Assembly: GCA_001799195.1 (NCBI GenBank)
Contig: MGSU01000303.1
Coordinates: 21,332-27,896, forward strand
Reading direction: 5' to 3'
Length of the DNA stretch: 6,565 nucleotides
Source: Deltaproteobacteria bacterium RIFOXYA12_FULL_61_11
GTDB taxonomy: Bacteria > Bdellovibrionota_F > JAHFAK01 > YA12-FULL-61-11
Numbering within the stretch: the stretch's first letter is position 1; each line of letters starts with the position of its first letter. Below the pieces are notes generated by a model. That model was not told where the DNA came from and did no database searches. It worked only from the letters and a program-made list of their open reading frames with translations. Below are positions 1 through 6,005 of this stretch, piece after piece. The position numbers and the translations under genes were made by a program.

Positions 1-743
1 CCATTCGAGGAGTACGCCTCGAGGGCTGCCGACGCATATTTCGAAATGCTGCTGCGGTGCAGGTCGAAGGTAGTGATCAAGTCCACCATCCAGGCCGGCA
101 CGCGGGACGAGTAACACTTGAGTTCTAGGATCAGGCCGGCCGAAGGGTCGCGGTTAACCACCGGATCGTAGCTTGCAAGCTCTTCGAGCCGCGTTGAAAA
201 ATCACTCTCCTCGCACCGTCGGTACCGCAAGCCCTGGTCGAAGGTCACCCTGGCATAGTCGTCGACCGTACTCACGTAGGCTTTGCGCGAATATTGGACC
301 AAGACCTTGGGTTCCAGGGCGAAGGTGTGGAAGAGGGTTTCGAAGGTAGAAACCGGCCCGTTCTTCTGCTCCAGTTCTTGCCGCTCTGTACCGACGAGCC
401 AGGGGAGCCAGTCTTCTACCTCCACACATTGTCTCGATTTGTACATCACATTGCTGACCTTGCGCTTGACCTCGAGGAAGAAGGGGGGCCGGTAGGTAGA
501 ACCATAGACCCGGACCCTGGCATTGAAGCGGTCCGGTGCATTGTTCAAGCGAAGGTGCAACAGCCTGAAAAGAGGGGTGTCGAGATACAAGCTGGTGATA
601 AGATAGGCCCCATCGGGACTGGCCGTACTATGTTCGTCGGGAACACAATACGGAGCGAGGAAGGCCTCAAGTTCACCCTGGAGAGAGAGGGGTAGGAGGT
701 ACTTCAATTCATGGCGCTCGTAGAGAGAGGTGAACCGGCTCAT
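1..743 (-). CDS. VTC-domain polyphosphate polymerase, 3' end outside window
   Basis: My own translation gives 247 open codons from the ATG at 743 to the window edge, with no stop. VTC enzymes polymerise the gamma-phosphate of ATP into polyphosphate in a tunnel-shaped domain lined with basic residues. The visible hallmarks match that family in order: YERHELKYLL near the N-terminus (K14), SLYLDT (51-56), RVRVY (76-80), FLEVKRK (89-95), YKSR (101-104), YSRKAY (151-156), RVTFD (165-169), ELK (207-209) and SKY (234-236). By eye these correspond to the Vtc4 catalytic Lys/Arg set and the metal-binding Glu. No SPX domain precedes the catalytic domain and no signal peptide is seen, so a cytoplasmic domain is expected. 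The start overlaps the TolC-like gene's stop in an ATGA. No clear Shine-Dalgarno lies upstream, so translation probably depends on coupling. At 247 residues it must be close to complete, since the final conserved Lys is present. Confident on family; activity is untested. Confidence 0.92.
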   Translation of the reverse strand, partial: MSRFTSLYERHELKYLLPLSLQGELEAFLAPYCVPDEHSTASPDGAYLITSLYLDTPLFRLLHLRLNNAPDRFNARVRVYGSTYRPPFFLEVKRKVSNVMYKSRQCVEVEDWLPWLVGTERQELEQKNGPVSTFETLFHTFALEPKVLVQYSRKAYVSTVDDYARVTFDQGLRYRRCEESDFSTRLEELASYDPVVNRDPSAGLILELKCYSSRVPAWMVDLITTFDLHRSSISKYASAALEAYSSN

Positions 744-1981
744 GGACGTGCACCGCGGGCCAAGAGGTTGCGCAGTGGAAGCCGGGCCAAATGGCCGAGC
801 TTCTCGAGCAAGGAGAGGTAGCGGGCGAGGATCTCGAAACGTTGTTCGATGAGACGGACCTTCTGTACGAGGGTCGCCCGTTTCAAGGTCAAGAGAACCG
901 CGGGATCAGTGCCCTCGGCTGCCTGATAGGTGGAATAGGCATTGGTGGCGCGACCACTACGGAAGGATTCCTGTAACAGGAGGTATTGATCGATGGAGCG
1001 TTGCAAGCCGATCCGCTCGCGCTGAACCTCCTTCGAGTAATTCCTTCGGGTCACGGTTTCGTCGAATTCCTTGTCCAGGTACTCGATCCAGCGGCGGCTT
1101 GCCTTCTCGCCGTTGCCGCCGACGAGGGGTAAACGCACCGAGAGGGAGAGTGAGACGGCAGCCCCCAGGTCCTCGTGGTCCTGACTATCGTACTGGAGCT
1201 GGAAGAAGGAGAGGAAGTCGCGATCGCTTGCCAACTCGTAACGGTAGGAGGCCTGGGCCTCGGCAGAACGCAGAGTGGCCAGGGCCAGGCGGGGCGGTAC
1301 CCTCGAAACATCAGCCGACAGGTCGTGGAGGTTGGCGCTGAGGTCTTCGACCTCGAGGAGGAGGCTTTCGTCGAGGTCGAGGGTTTCTCCCGCGGGGAGG
1401 TATTCGCGGAGTTGGACCAGGAGCTCCTCCTTGCGCAAGGTCTGCCGGTGGTGATCGAGCCGAGCTTTATTGAGATCGCTCTCGGCCTCGATCAGGTCGG
1501 TGACCCGGGCGTTGTCATCCAACCGGAGCAGTTGTTCGAAGAGCGTGGTCCGGTCCTGCTCCAGAACGACGAGTTCCCCATAGAGGGAGGTCAAACGCTC
1601 GGTTTCGAGAACGTCCAGAGCAAGCAGGTAGCGCTCGTGCAGAGCGCGCAGGAACAAGGTATCGCGTTCGACGGACAGGACCTTGCGCTCATTGGAGAGC
1701 AAGTCTTTGTAAGCAGAGGCCTCTCCCCAGCCTTTGGGATAGAAGCGGAGAGCATAGCGTTGCCGTGAGAGTTCAAAACGATCGGTTTCGCTGCGGACCT
1801 CGACCTTTTCCAGGGGGCCGCCGGGTTCGAGGGTGGCGAGACTGGACTCGACCCTGCGATGGTGGTCGAGCAGGGGGTCGTTCTGGGCTCCGGTCACGAA
1901 GGCTTCCAGAGTCACGGCCTTGACCGGGACAGGGATCCAGCAACACCAGAGCAGGAGAACGAGAGACACGTCGCGGCTCAT
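740..1981 (-). CDS. TolC-like outer-membrane channel protein
   Basis: The product is 413 residues. The N-terminus (MSRDVSLVLLLWCCWIPVPVKA) is a Sec signal peptide. The rest is mostly long, charged amphipathic helices, broken twice by a strand-rich segment leading into a helix: about 61-90 (ending RFYPKGWGEASAY) and about 250-290 (ending VRLPLVGGNGEKASRR). This twofold strand/helix pattern is that of TolC/OEP proteins, whose trimers form an outer-membrane barrel and a periplasmic helical tunnel. Sequence similarity to a particular subfamily is weak, so the call rests on architecture and on the adaptor gene directly upstream. I chose the ATG at 1981 rather than the longer open frame back to 2209, because it gives a signal peptide, has AGGAGG ten bases upstream, and overlaps the adaptor stop in an ATGA. 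The extra 76 codons overlap the adaptor gene out of frame. The stop overlaps the VTC start in a second ATGA. It probably acts with the adaptor; the substrate is unknown. Confidence 0.8.
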   Translation of the reverse strand: MSRDVSLVLLLWCCWIPVPVKAVTLEAFVTGAQNDPLLDHHRRVESSLATLEPGGPLEKVEVRSETDRFELSRQRYALRFYPKGWGEASAYKDLLSNERKVLSVERDTLFLRALHERYLLALDVLETERLTSLYGELVVLEQDRTTLFEQLLRLDDNARVTDLIEAESDLNKARLDHHRQTLRKEELLVQLREYLPAGETLDLDESLLLEVEDLSANLHDLSADVSRVPPRLALATLRSAEAQASYRYELASDRDFLSFFQLQYDSQDHEDLGAAVSLSLSVRLPLVGGNGEKASRRWIEYLDKEFDETVTRRNYSKEVQRERIGLQRSIDQYLLLQESFRSGRATNAYSTYQAAEGTDPAVLLTLKRATLVQKVRLIEQRFEILARYLSLLEKLGHLARLPLRNLLARGARP

Positions 1982-3135
1982 CGAAGGGTTGCCTCCTCTG
2001 GTGGGTGGGATTCGGGGGCTGAGCGGGGTTCTCGGGAAGCATCGGTATCGGCGAACAGGGACTCGGGGTTCTGCCGTTCCCCCCGGACCTGCAGCAGAGA
2101 ATCGAGGAGTTGTTGCAGGGAGCGGGGATGATCGAGCGTGATGGAAACCTTCTCGCCGAGGACGAAACTCGTGTTCCTGGGGAGCTTGAGCACCACTTCG
2201 CGGCCCCACAGGCGAAGGTCCACGTGTCGGCAGAGTCGTTCGGGGACCTCGACGATACGGCTACCGACACCGACCACGCTGGCAGGGCTCATGGAGTTCG
2301 AACCACCGAGAGAACGGATCACGGCCTCCTGGCCGACCCTGACCGCGAAGCGTTGTTTTTCGACTACGTAACCCTTGATGAAGGAGGGCGTCTGGGCCGA
2401 GAAGGTCAGGATCGGTGCAAAGGGAGAGAGGCGTTCGCCCGGCTTCACGTGCACGGTACTCACGATACCGTCGAGCGGTGCAACCACGCGCAAGTTGCCG
2501 TTCTCGGTTTCGAGGTTGCGCAGTTCTTCGTTGAGCTTGTCGAGCTGCAGGTCGAAGGGTTGGACTACGGCCCGGCGTTGACGTTCCAGGGTCGCCCTCC
2601 GCGTTTTACTCTTCTCGGTGTCGAACCTCAGCGATTCCTCGAGTTGTCGGCGCTTGAGGGCCAGCGGGCTGAGCGTGGACTCGGTGGCAGGCTCGGCCGG
2701 GTCGGCTTGCAAGCTGGGCAGGGTTGCCGAGAGTTGCCGGTTCAGCTCAGCTCGGTTCTCCAAGGTGGCCAATTCGTGCAGGAGGCCTGAACGTTGCGCC
2801 TCGCTTTCGGCGCGGAGCTGCAGGAGTTCGGCTTCAACCCGCTCCATGGCGTCGTTGCGCTGAGCGGCAACACCGTCGAGGTTCAACCGGAGCTGCCGGA
2901 TGCGGAGGGCGAGGTCGGGATTGTTGAGTTCCAGCAGGAGTTGGCCCTGATATACGCTCTGCCCCTCGACCGCATGGAGGCGCACGATCTCCACCGAGGT
3001 TTCACGGGTGATAACCAGTTCCCCGCTCTCGGCAATGCCATAAAACGAGGCCGACTGCAGGTTCGAAGCCAGGGCCAGGGTCAGTACGGCCAGCAAGCAC
3101 GCAACCCACAAAAGGTGGAGCACGTAGCGTTTCAT
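1978..3135 (-). CDS. HlyD-family membrane-fusion (periplasmic adaptor) protein
   Basis: The product is 385 residues. One N-terminal membrane segment (about 5-23) is followed by the first half of a lipoyl-like domain (about 38-75, with HAVEGQSVYQGQLLLEL). A long helical hairpin follows (about 76-210, rich in Leu, Glu, Arg and Gln). Then come the second lipoyl half (about 213-245, RVVAPLDGIVSTVHVKPGE) and a beta-barrel domain (SFIKGYVVEKQRFAVRVGQEA, about 251-275 onward). This order is diagnostic of HlyD/RND-type adaptors that bridge an inner-membrane component to a TolC-type channel. The last 35 or so residues are a polar Pro/Glu/Ser-rich tail that looks disordered. The start at 3135 overlaps the CotH stop in an ATGA and has GAGG seven bases upstream; the stop overlaps the TolC-like start in another ATGA. 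No ABC, RND or MFS pump gene is visible in the window, so the inner-membrane partner is unknown. Family call is firm; the transported substrate is not known. Confidence 0.9.
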   Translation of the reverse strand: MKRYVLHLLWVACLLAVLTLALASNLQSASFYGIAESGELVITRETSVEIVRLHAVEGQSVYQGQLLLELNNPDLALRIRQLRLNLDGVAAQRNDAMERVEAELLQLRAESEAQRSGLLHELATLENRAELNRQLSATLPSLQADPAEPATESTLSPLALKRRQLEESLRFDTEKSKTRRATLERQRRAVVQPFDLQLDKLNEELRNLETENGNLRVVAPLDGIVSTVHVKPGERLSPFAPILTFSAQTPSFIKGYVVEKQRFAVRVGQEAVIRSLGGSNSMSPASVVGVGSRIVEVPERLCRHVDLRLWGREVVLKLPRNTSFVLGEKVSITLDHPRSLQQLLDSLLQVRGERQNPESLFADTDASREPRSAPESHPPEEATLR

Positions 3136-5009
3136 GGCAGCACCTCGGAGGATCCCGGGGTAGTAGCTGCAGGGCTGTCGGTCCCGCCGAGGAAATCGAG
3201 GGCGGCGGCACGACGGGAGGTCAGGTGCTCGACCAGGGCCTCGACCGAGGTATCGAAGGAGGTTTCGTCCTGGAGCAAGCTCATGCCCGAGGACTCGCCC
3301 TCGGGTCCCGTCACATGCGGCGCAATGAGGTCGTGCAAGGTCCGGAGGCGTTGCTCGAGGGCCTTGGGTTCTGGTAGGGTTTTGACCGCTTCGGCGACCA
3401 GTTCGACATAGCGGGCGTAGTAGTCCGGATCGTCGAGCAGGAAGCGGATGAGCGGCCAGTCGGAACCGACCGTGCCGTGGGAGAATTCGACCGAGGAACG
3501 GGCCATGCCTCCTGACATCAGCGCCATGTTGTTGTCCCAGGGAAGCCAGTGCAGGAGGTCATCCCCGGGGTCGTGGTAGAGGTAGAAGTTGTGGGCCATG
3601 CTCCCGTAGGTGTCCCAGTTGACGAGCAAAGTATTGACCGCCAGCCAGCGAAGGAAGTCGTCGACGTCGAAGACGATTTCCAGGTCGTGCCGCCAAGCCG
3701 CTCGATCCGAGGAGTCGTCGTTCAAGGCGGTTACCAGGGCCTCGATATCGCGGTAGTCGGCTTCTTTCGTGTTGTTCTCTTTGTCGAAACTCTCCTCGGC
3801 GAAGCAAGAGAAGGTAGCACAATTGCCGCTCGGTTTGTACAGGTTCCCACCTTCTTCGAGGAATTGCGCCCGCAGCATGGGGCCGTCCGGGAGCTCGACC
3901 GCGGTGTAGAGGCCGAGATACTCGGGGCCGTCACCGTGATCCACGACGACTCGGTAGAACGCTGTCCTCGCCGCGGGAACCCCGGCTTCGCGGAACAGGT
4001 CGGCCGTGACCTTCTCGCGAAGGTAACTGTCGTCGCTCCAGTTATTGGCGAAACTCAGCTCGTCGAAACCATAGAAGCGTTGGTTCTTCACCTCCTCGAC
4101 GTCGTTCTCGAAGTGATCCAGGTCGAGCCGGAACCCCAGCTTGAGCGAACCCTGGCTCCAACTCGAGGCCAGGGAAGAGTTACCCTTGTAGCGAAAACCG
4201 ACATGCTCCCAGGTCTTGCCGGCGTAACGCAGGGTGCAGGACTGCCAGATCGGGTTACGTGAAGCCATTTCAAGATTACCGGGTCCACCACGAACTTCTC
4301 CTCCGGCACCTTCGAGATGTGACCCCTCCGGTGGTTGATCGCCGCTGAGGTCTCCCCATGCAGGTGGGGCACCACCGGGAATGCCCCCTTGTTCCGTACG
4401 GACGACAAAGGCATCCTCGCTCGCGTCTCCCGGTAGAATCGGGGGGAACCCCATCCCCCCTCCGAAACCTTGGGGTGGCCGGACATCTCCGGACACGTCC
4501 CGGCCCGAACCTGGTTGGAAGGTAGCGAGGTCCGGACTGCAGAAGAGGTCTTCGCCCTGGGCTATGCAGGTTCCCTTGAGAGTCTCTTCGCCGAGATCGA
4601 TCGTGCAAGCGGCATCGACCGTGGCGCCTGCGCAGGCGGCAAGGGCCTCGACCGGAGCTATCATTCCGACCTGGATGCGTCCTGGTACTGCTCCACCGGG
4701 GGGTGGGTTCGCGCCCATTGCGGCCTGGTCCACTCCGGGACCGGTGAAGGTTCCGGGGTCCCCGTAGAGTTCGGTCATATCCTCTTGCAGCGTCTTCCAG
4801 GCCGAGGAGGAGAAGCGCAGCTCGAGGGTATGGACCACGCCCTCCGCGAAGACCACGGCGTAGTCGGCCGAAGCGTCATTGCCGTGGCTTGCTTCGGACC
4901 AGCCTCGAGGCAGGTCGTCCTTCTCGCAGCCCGGGAGGAACCACGCGAGCAAGGCCAAGAGCAACGGCCAGCAGGTTCTCGGTAAAAGGATAGTGCGTTG
5001 ATGGGTCAC
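3132..5009 (-). CDS. CotH kinase-fold family lipoprotein with large N-terminal insertion
   Basis: The product is 625 residues, longer than typical CotH proteins. A signal peptide ends in the lipobox LPGC (Cys28), so the protein is probably lipid-anchored. CotH proteins are atypical kinases first known from spore coats (CotH phosphorylates CotB and CotG). Family motifs appear in order: a strand pair with AWKTL (about 50-80), FRYKGNSS (272-279), SLKLGFRLDLD (288-298), ELSFANNWSDDSYLREKV (317-334), LYTAVELPDG (367-376), GGNLYKP (387-393), DVDDFLRWLAVNTLLVNWD (448-466), HNFYLYHDP (473-481) and LPWDNN (489-494), the likely metal-binding Asp/Asn site. Residues about 83-250 are an extra segment that splits the N-terminal strands from the core. 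The start is GTG at 5009, chosen because it gives the full signal peptide and has a strong AGGGGAGG about ten bases upstream. It follows the small lipoprotein gene by 82 bases and is coupled to the adaptor gene by an ATGA overlap. Kinase activity and target are inferred from family only. Confidence 0.92.
   Translation of the reverse strand: MTHQRTILLPRTCWPLLLALLAWFLPGCEKDDLPRGWSEASHGNDASADYAVVFAEGVVHTLELRFSSSAWKTLQEDMTELYGDPGTFTGPGVDQAAMGANPPPGGAVPGRIQVGMIAPVEALAACAGATVDAACTIDLGEETLKGTCIAQGEDLFCSPDLATFQPGSGRDVSGDVRPPQGFGGGMGFPPILPGDASEDAFVVRTEQGGIPGGAPPAWGDLSGDQPPEGSHLEGAGGEVRGGPGNLEMASRNPIWQSCTLRYAGKTWEHVGFRYKGNSSLASSWSQGSLKLGFRLDLDHFENDVEEVKNQRFYGFDELSFANNWSDDSYLREKVTADLFREAGVPAARTAFYRVVVDHGDGPEYLGLYTAVELPDGPMLRAQFLEEGGNLYKPSGNCATFSCFAEESFDKENNTKEADYRDIEALVTALNDDSSDRAAWRHDLEIVFDVDDFLRWLAVNTLLVNWDTYGSMAHNFYLYHDPGDDLLHWLPWDNNMALMSGGMARSSVEFSHGTVGSDWPLIRFLLDDPDYYARYVELVAEAVKTLPEPKALEQRLRTLHDLIAPHVTGPEGESSGMSLLQDETSFDTSVEALVEHLTSRRAAALDFLGGTDSPAATTPGSSEVLP
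4260..4763 (-). other. Insertion region in the CotH protein: four-Cys module plus Gly/Pro-rich linker
   Basis: Residues about 83-250 of the CotH protein do not belong to the usual fold. They begin with a Gly/Pro-rich stretch (83-110). A compact module with four cysteines follows (C126, C135, C148, C157, spaced 9, 13 and 9; core pattern AC-x8-CT-x8-KGTC-x8-C). After it comes a long Gly/Pro/Asp-rich stretch of low complexity (about 165-247). Short four-Cys patterns of this sort occur in various exported proteins and probably form two disulfides; that comparison is from memory. The flanking CotH strands resume at WQSCTLRYAGKTW. The role is unknown; a surface-exposed extension or binding module is the simplest guess. 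Confidence 0.7.
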
Positions 5010-5091
5010 TGGAGTAGAACCTCCCCTGGTGTCATGACGCGAACCCGGGGGCCGACGGCTTCGGAACCCCGGGCTCGCGAGAAACTCCTGC
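5010..5091 (-). promoter_or_regulatory. Intergenic hairpin and Shine-Dalgarno upstream of cotH-like gene
   Basis: The 82-base spacer between the small lipoprotein and the CotH gene contains a strong inverted repeat. The arms lie at 5038-5050 and 5067-5079, thirteen pairs including one G-U on the transcribed (minus) strand. The 16-base loop can itself fold a further four-pair stem (CCGA 5052-5055 with TCGG 5061-5064). No T-run follows the hairpin on either strand, so it is not a standard intrinsic terminator. It sits about 30 bases ahead of the AGGGGAGG ribosome site for the GTG start. It may set relative expression by slowing polymerase, protecting mRNA ends or influencing translation. Confidence 0.6.
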
Positions 5092-5808
5092 TCAGCGACC
5101 CTGACGCAGCCTCACCTGTCGACCCTGTTCGAGTTGCTGGGTCGTCGGCTCGCTCAGCTCCTCGAGGGCGTACGGACACGTTCCGGTGCCAGTACCGTGC
5201 ATGGAACGCCGCCCCTTGCCCATACCGGCTCCGGCCATATTCCTGCCTCCTTGGGGCTCGCGGCCGCAAGCTGCTGGAGCTTCCAGTTCATCGGATCGGG
5301 GTTCCCGATGCTCGGCCATGCGCAGCTCGTGTTCCTCGAGCACGCTCTGCACCAGGGCTTGGAGGTCGCAACTCTCGGCTTCGAGACAGGCGGCGAGTTG
5401 CTGCCAAGGGGAGACCGGGGTCCCACCCTGGATTTCTCCGGAGCTGTTGTGGCGGGGTCCGCCCCTCCGGTGCGTACCGCACGGAGGGAAGGCGGCGGCA
5501 TCGTCCGTAGCTTCGACGAGTTCACCGGCCGCTTCCATGCTCGCGGCGAGCTGGGCCCGGAGCAGGGCCTCGAGGTCACAGGTTTCGTCTTCCAGACAGG
5601 CTTCCAACGCGGAGCGATGGTTCTCTACCAGGGCCGAGAGCTCGGCGTCGGCTTCGGAGGACTCGACCTCGGTGAGTACCTCGTCCGTGGTGGCATCGCC
5701 CTCCTCTTGGCTCTTGTACCCGAGTTGGCCGTCGGGAACAGGGGTGTCGGGGGAGCATCCTTGGACCAGACTTGCACTGATGAAGAGGAATGAAAGCACG
5801 TACCGCAT
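5092..5808 (-). CDS. Cys-rich lipoprotein with an internal duplication; family not recognised
   Basis: The product is 238 residues. MRYVLSFLFISASLVQGC is a short signal peptide with a lipobox-like end (Cys18), so the mature protein is probably a lipoprotein. An acidic, disordered-looking stretch (19-60) follows. A unit then occurs twice: residues 70-111 and 140-182, both with the pattern ACLExE[TS]CDLxAL and then, 33-34 residues after the second Cys, CG followed by basic residues and a GG pair. The repeat period is 70 residues. The C-terminal part (187-211) is rich in Gly, Arg, Met, His and Thr and holds one more Cys (211). I do not recognise a known family. The ATG at 5808 was chosen because it begins the signal peptide and has AGGAG seven bases upstream. 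An in-frame ATG at 5904 with its own GGAG would add 32 residues ahead of the signal peptide and is less likely. The gene sits just upstream of the CotH gene, so it may be a partner or substrate of it; that is inference. Confidence 0.8.
   Translation of the reverse strand: MRYVLSFLFISASLVQGCSPDTPVPDGQLGYKSQEEGDATTDEVLTEVESSEADAELSALVENHRSALEACLEDETCDLEALLRAQLAASMEAAGELVEATDDAAAFPPCGTHRRGGPRHNSSGEIQGGTPVSPWQQLAACLEAESCDLQALVQSVLEEHELRMAEHREPRSDELEAPAACGREPQGGRNMAGAGMGKGRRSMHGTGTGTCPYALEELSEPTTQQLEQGRQVRLRQGR
5263..5391 (-). repeat. Lipoprotein internal repeat, copy 2
   Basis: This encodes residues 140-182 of the lipoprotein, with cysteines 141, 147 and 181. It matches copy 1 in the ACLExE[TS]CDLxAL block, then again at CG and the following GG pair. 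The middle differs (EHELRMAEHREPR) but has nearly the same length, consistent with an old duplication rather than a recent one. Confidence 0.75.
5476..5601 (-). repeat. Lipoprotein internal repeat, copy 1
   Basis: This encodes residues 70-111 of the lipoprotein, with cysteines 71, 77 and 110. It starts with a predicted helix (ACLEDETCDLEALLRAQL) and ends at PPCG, followed by a basic, Gly-rich tail. Copy 2 lies 70 residues further on with the same three cysteines. Confidence 0.75.
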
Positions 5809-6005
5809 GGTGGATCTCCTCGAGCCCTTCGGCTCGCAACGGTGGAACACCTTCCGAGTATGGAGCTCGACGACCAGGTAAGCAAGGGGTGGAAGGGAAT
5901 TCATCGTACTCTCCAGGATACGTTCAGCAAGATATTTTAGAAAAATAAGATTATTCATTACTGTAGGTAAATGGTGTTTATAAGAAAAATAACAATCATC
6001 AATGT
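5809..6005 (-). promoter_or_regulatory. AT-rich gap with probable promoter and leader for the lipoprotein/CotH operon
   Basis: The part at about 5930-6005 is sharply AT-rich against a GC-rich background, as expected for a promoter. Candidate sigma-70-like elements on the minus strand are a -35-like TTTACC at 5971-5966 with a weak TATTTT 18 bases downstream, and a separate better -10-like TAAAAT at 5939-5934 that lacks a good -35. These are by-eye matches only. From about 5925 to 5809 the sequence is GC-rich leader. T-rich tracts follow the DUF4382 stop, but I find no convincing stem for an intrinsic terminator. Confidence 0.5.
5816..5836 (-). promoter_or_regulatory. Short hairpin abutting the lipoprotein ribosome-binding site
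   Basis: On the minus strand CGAGCC-GAAG-GGCTCG (5836-5821) forms a six-pair stem with a four-base loop. The next base begins the AGGAG ribosome site (5820-5816), seven bases before the ATG at 5808. A stem placed right against a ribosome site could tune initiation or limit mRNA decay. The stem is short, so chance is possible. Confidence 0.4.

Noticed and set aside
294-695. Plus-strand open frame of about 133 codons near the left edge
   Set aside because: The minus strand here encodes a clear VTC domain; the plus-strand frame has no support.
1175-1768. Long plus-strand open frame of about 197 codons
   Set aside because: It lies wholly inside the TolC-like gene on the opposite strand, is rich in Val/Glu/Gly as antisense shadows of GC-rich genes often are, and shows no motif or ribosome site.
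1982-2209. Possible 76-residue N-terminal extension of the TolC-like protein
   Set aside because: It overlaps the adaptor gene out of frame, would bury the signal peptide, and the ATG at 1981 has a good ribosome site and ATGA coupling.
3549-4262. Plus-strand open frame of about 237 codons
   Set aside because: It is antisense to the conserved core of the CotH gene and has no recognisable domain, so it is a shadow of that gene's codon use.
5038-5079. Intrinsic terminator between lipoprotein and CotH genes
   Set aside because: The stem is strong but no T-run follows on either strand, so I kept it as a hairpin of unknown function.
5809-5904. Longer lipoprotein starting at the ATG at 5904
   Set aside because: It has a GGAG upstream but would place 32 residues ahead of an otherwise normal signal peptide; the ATG at 5808 fits better. 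Not fully excluded.
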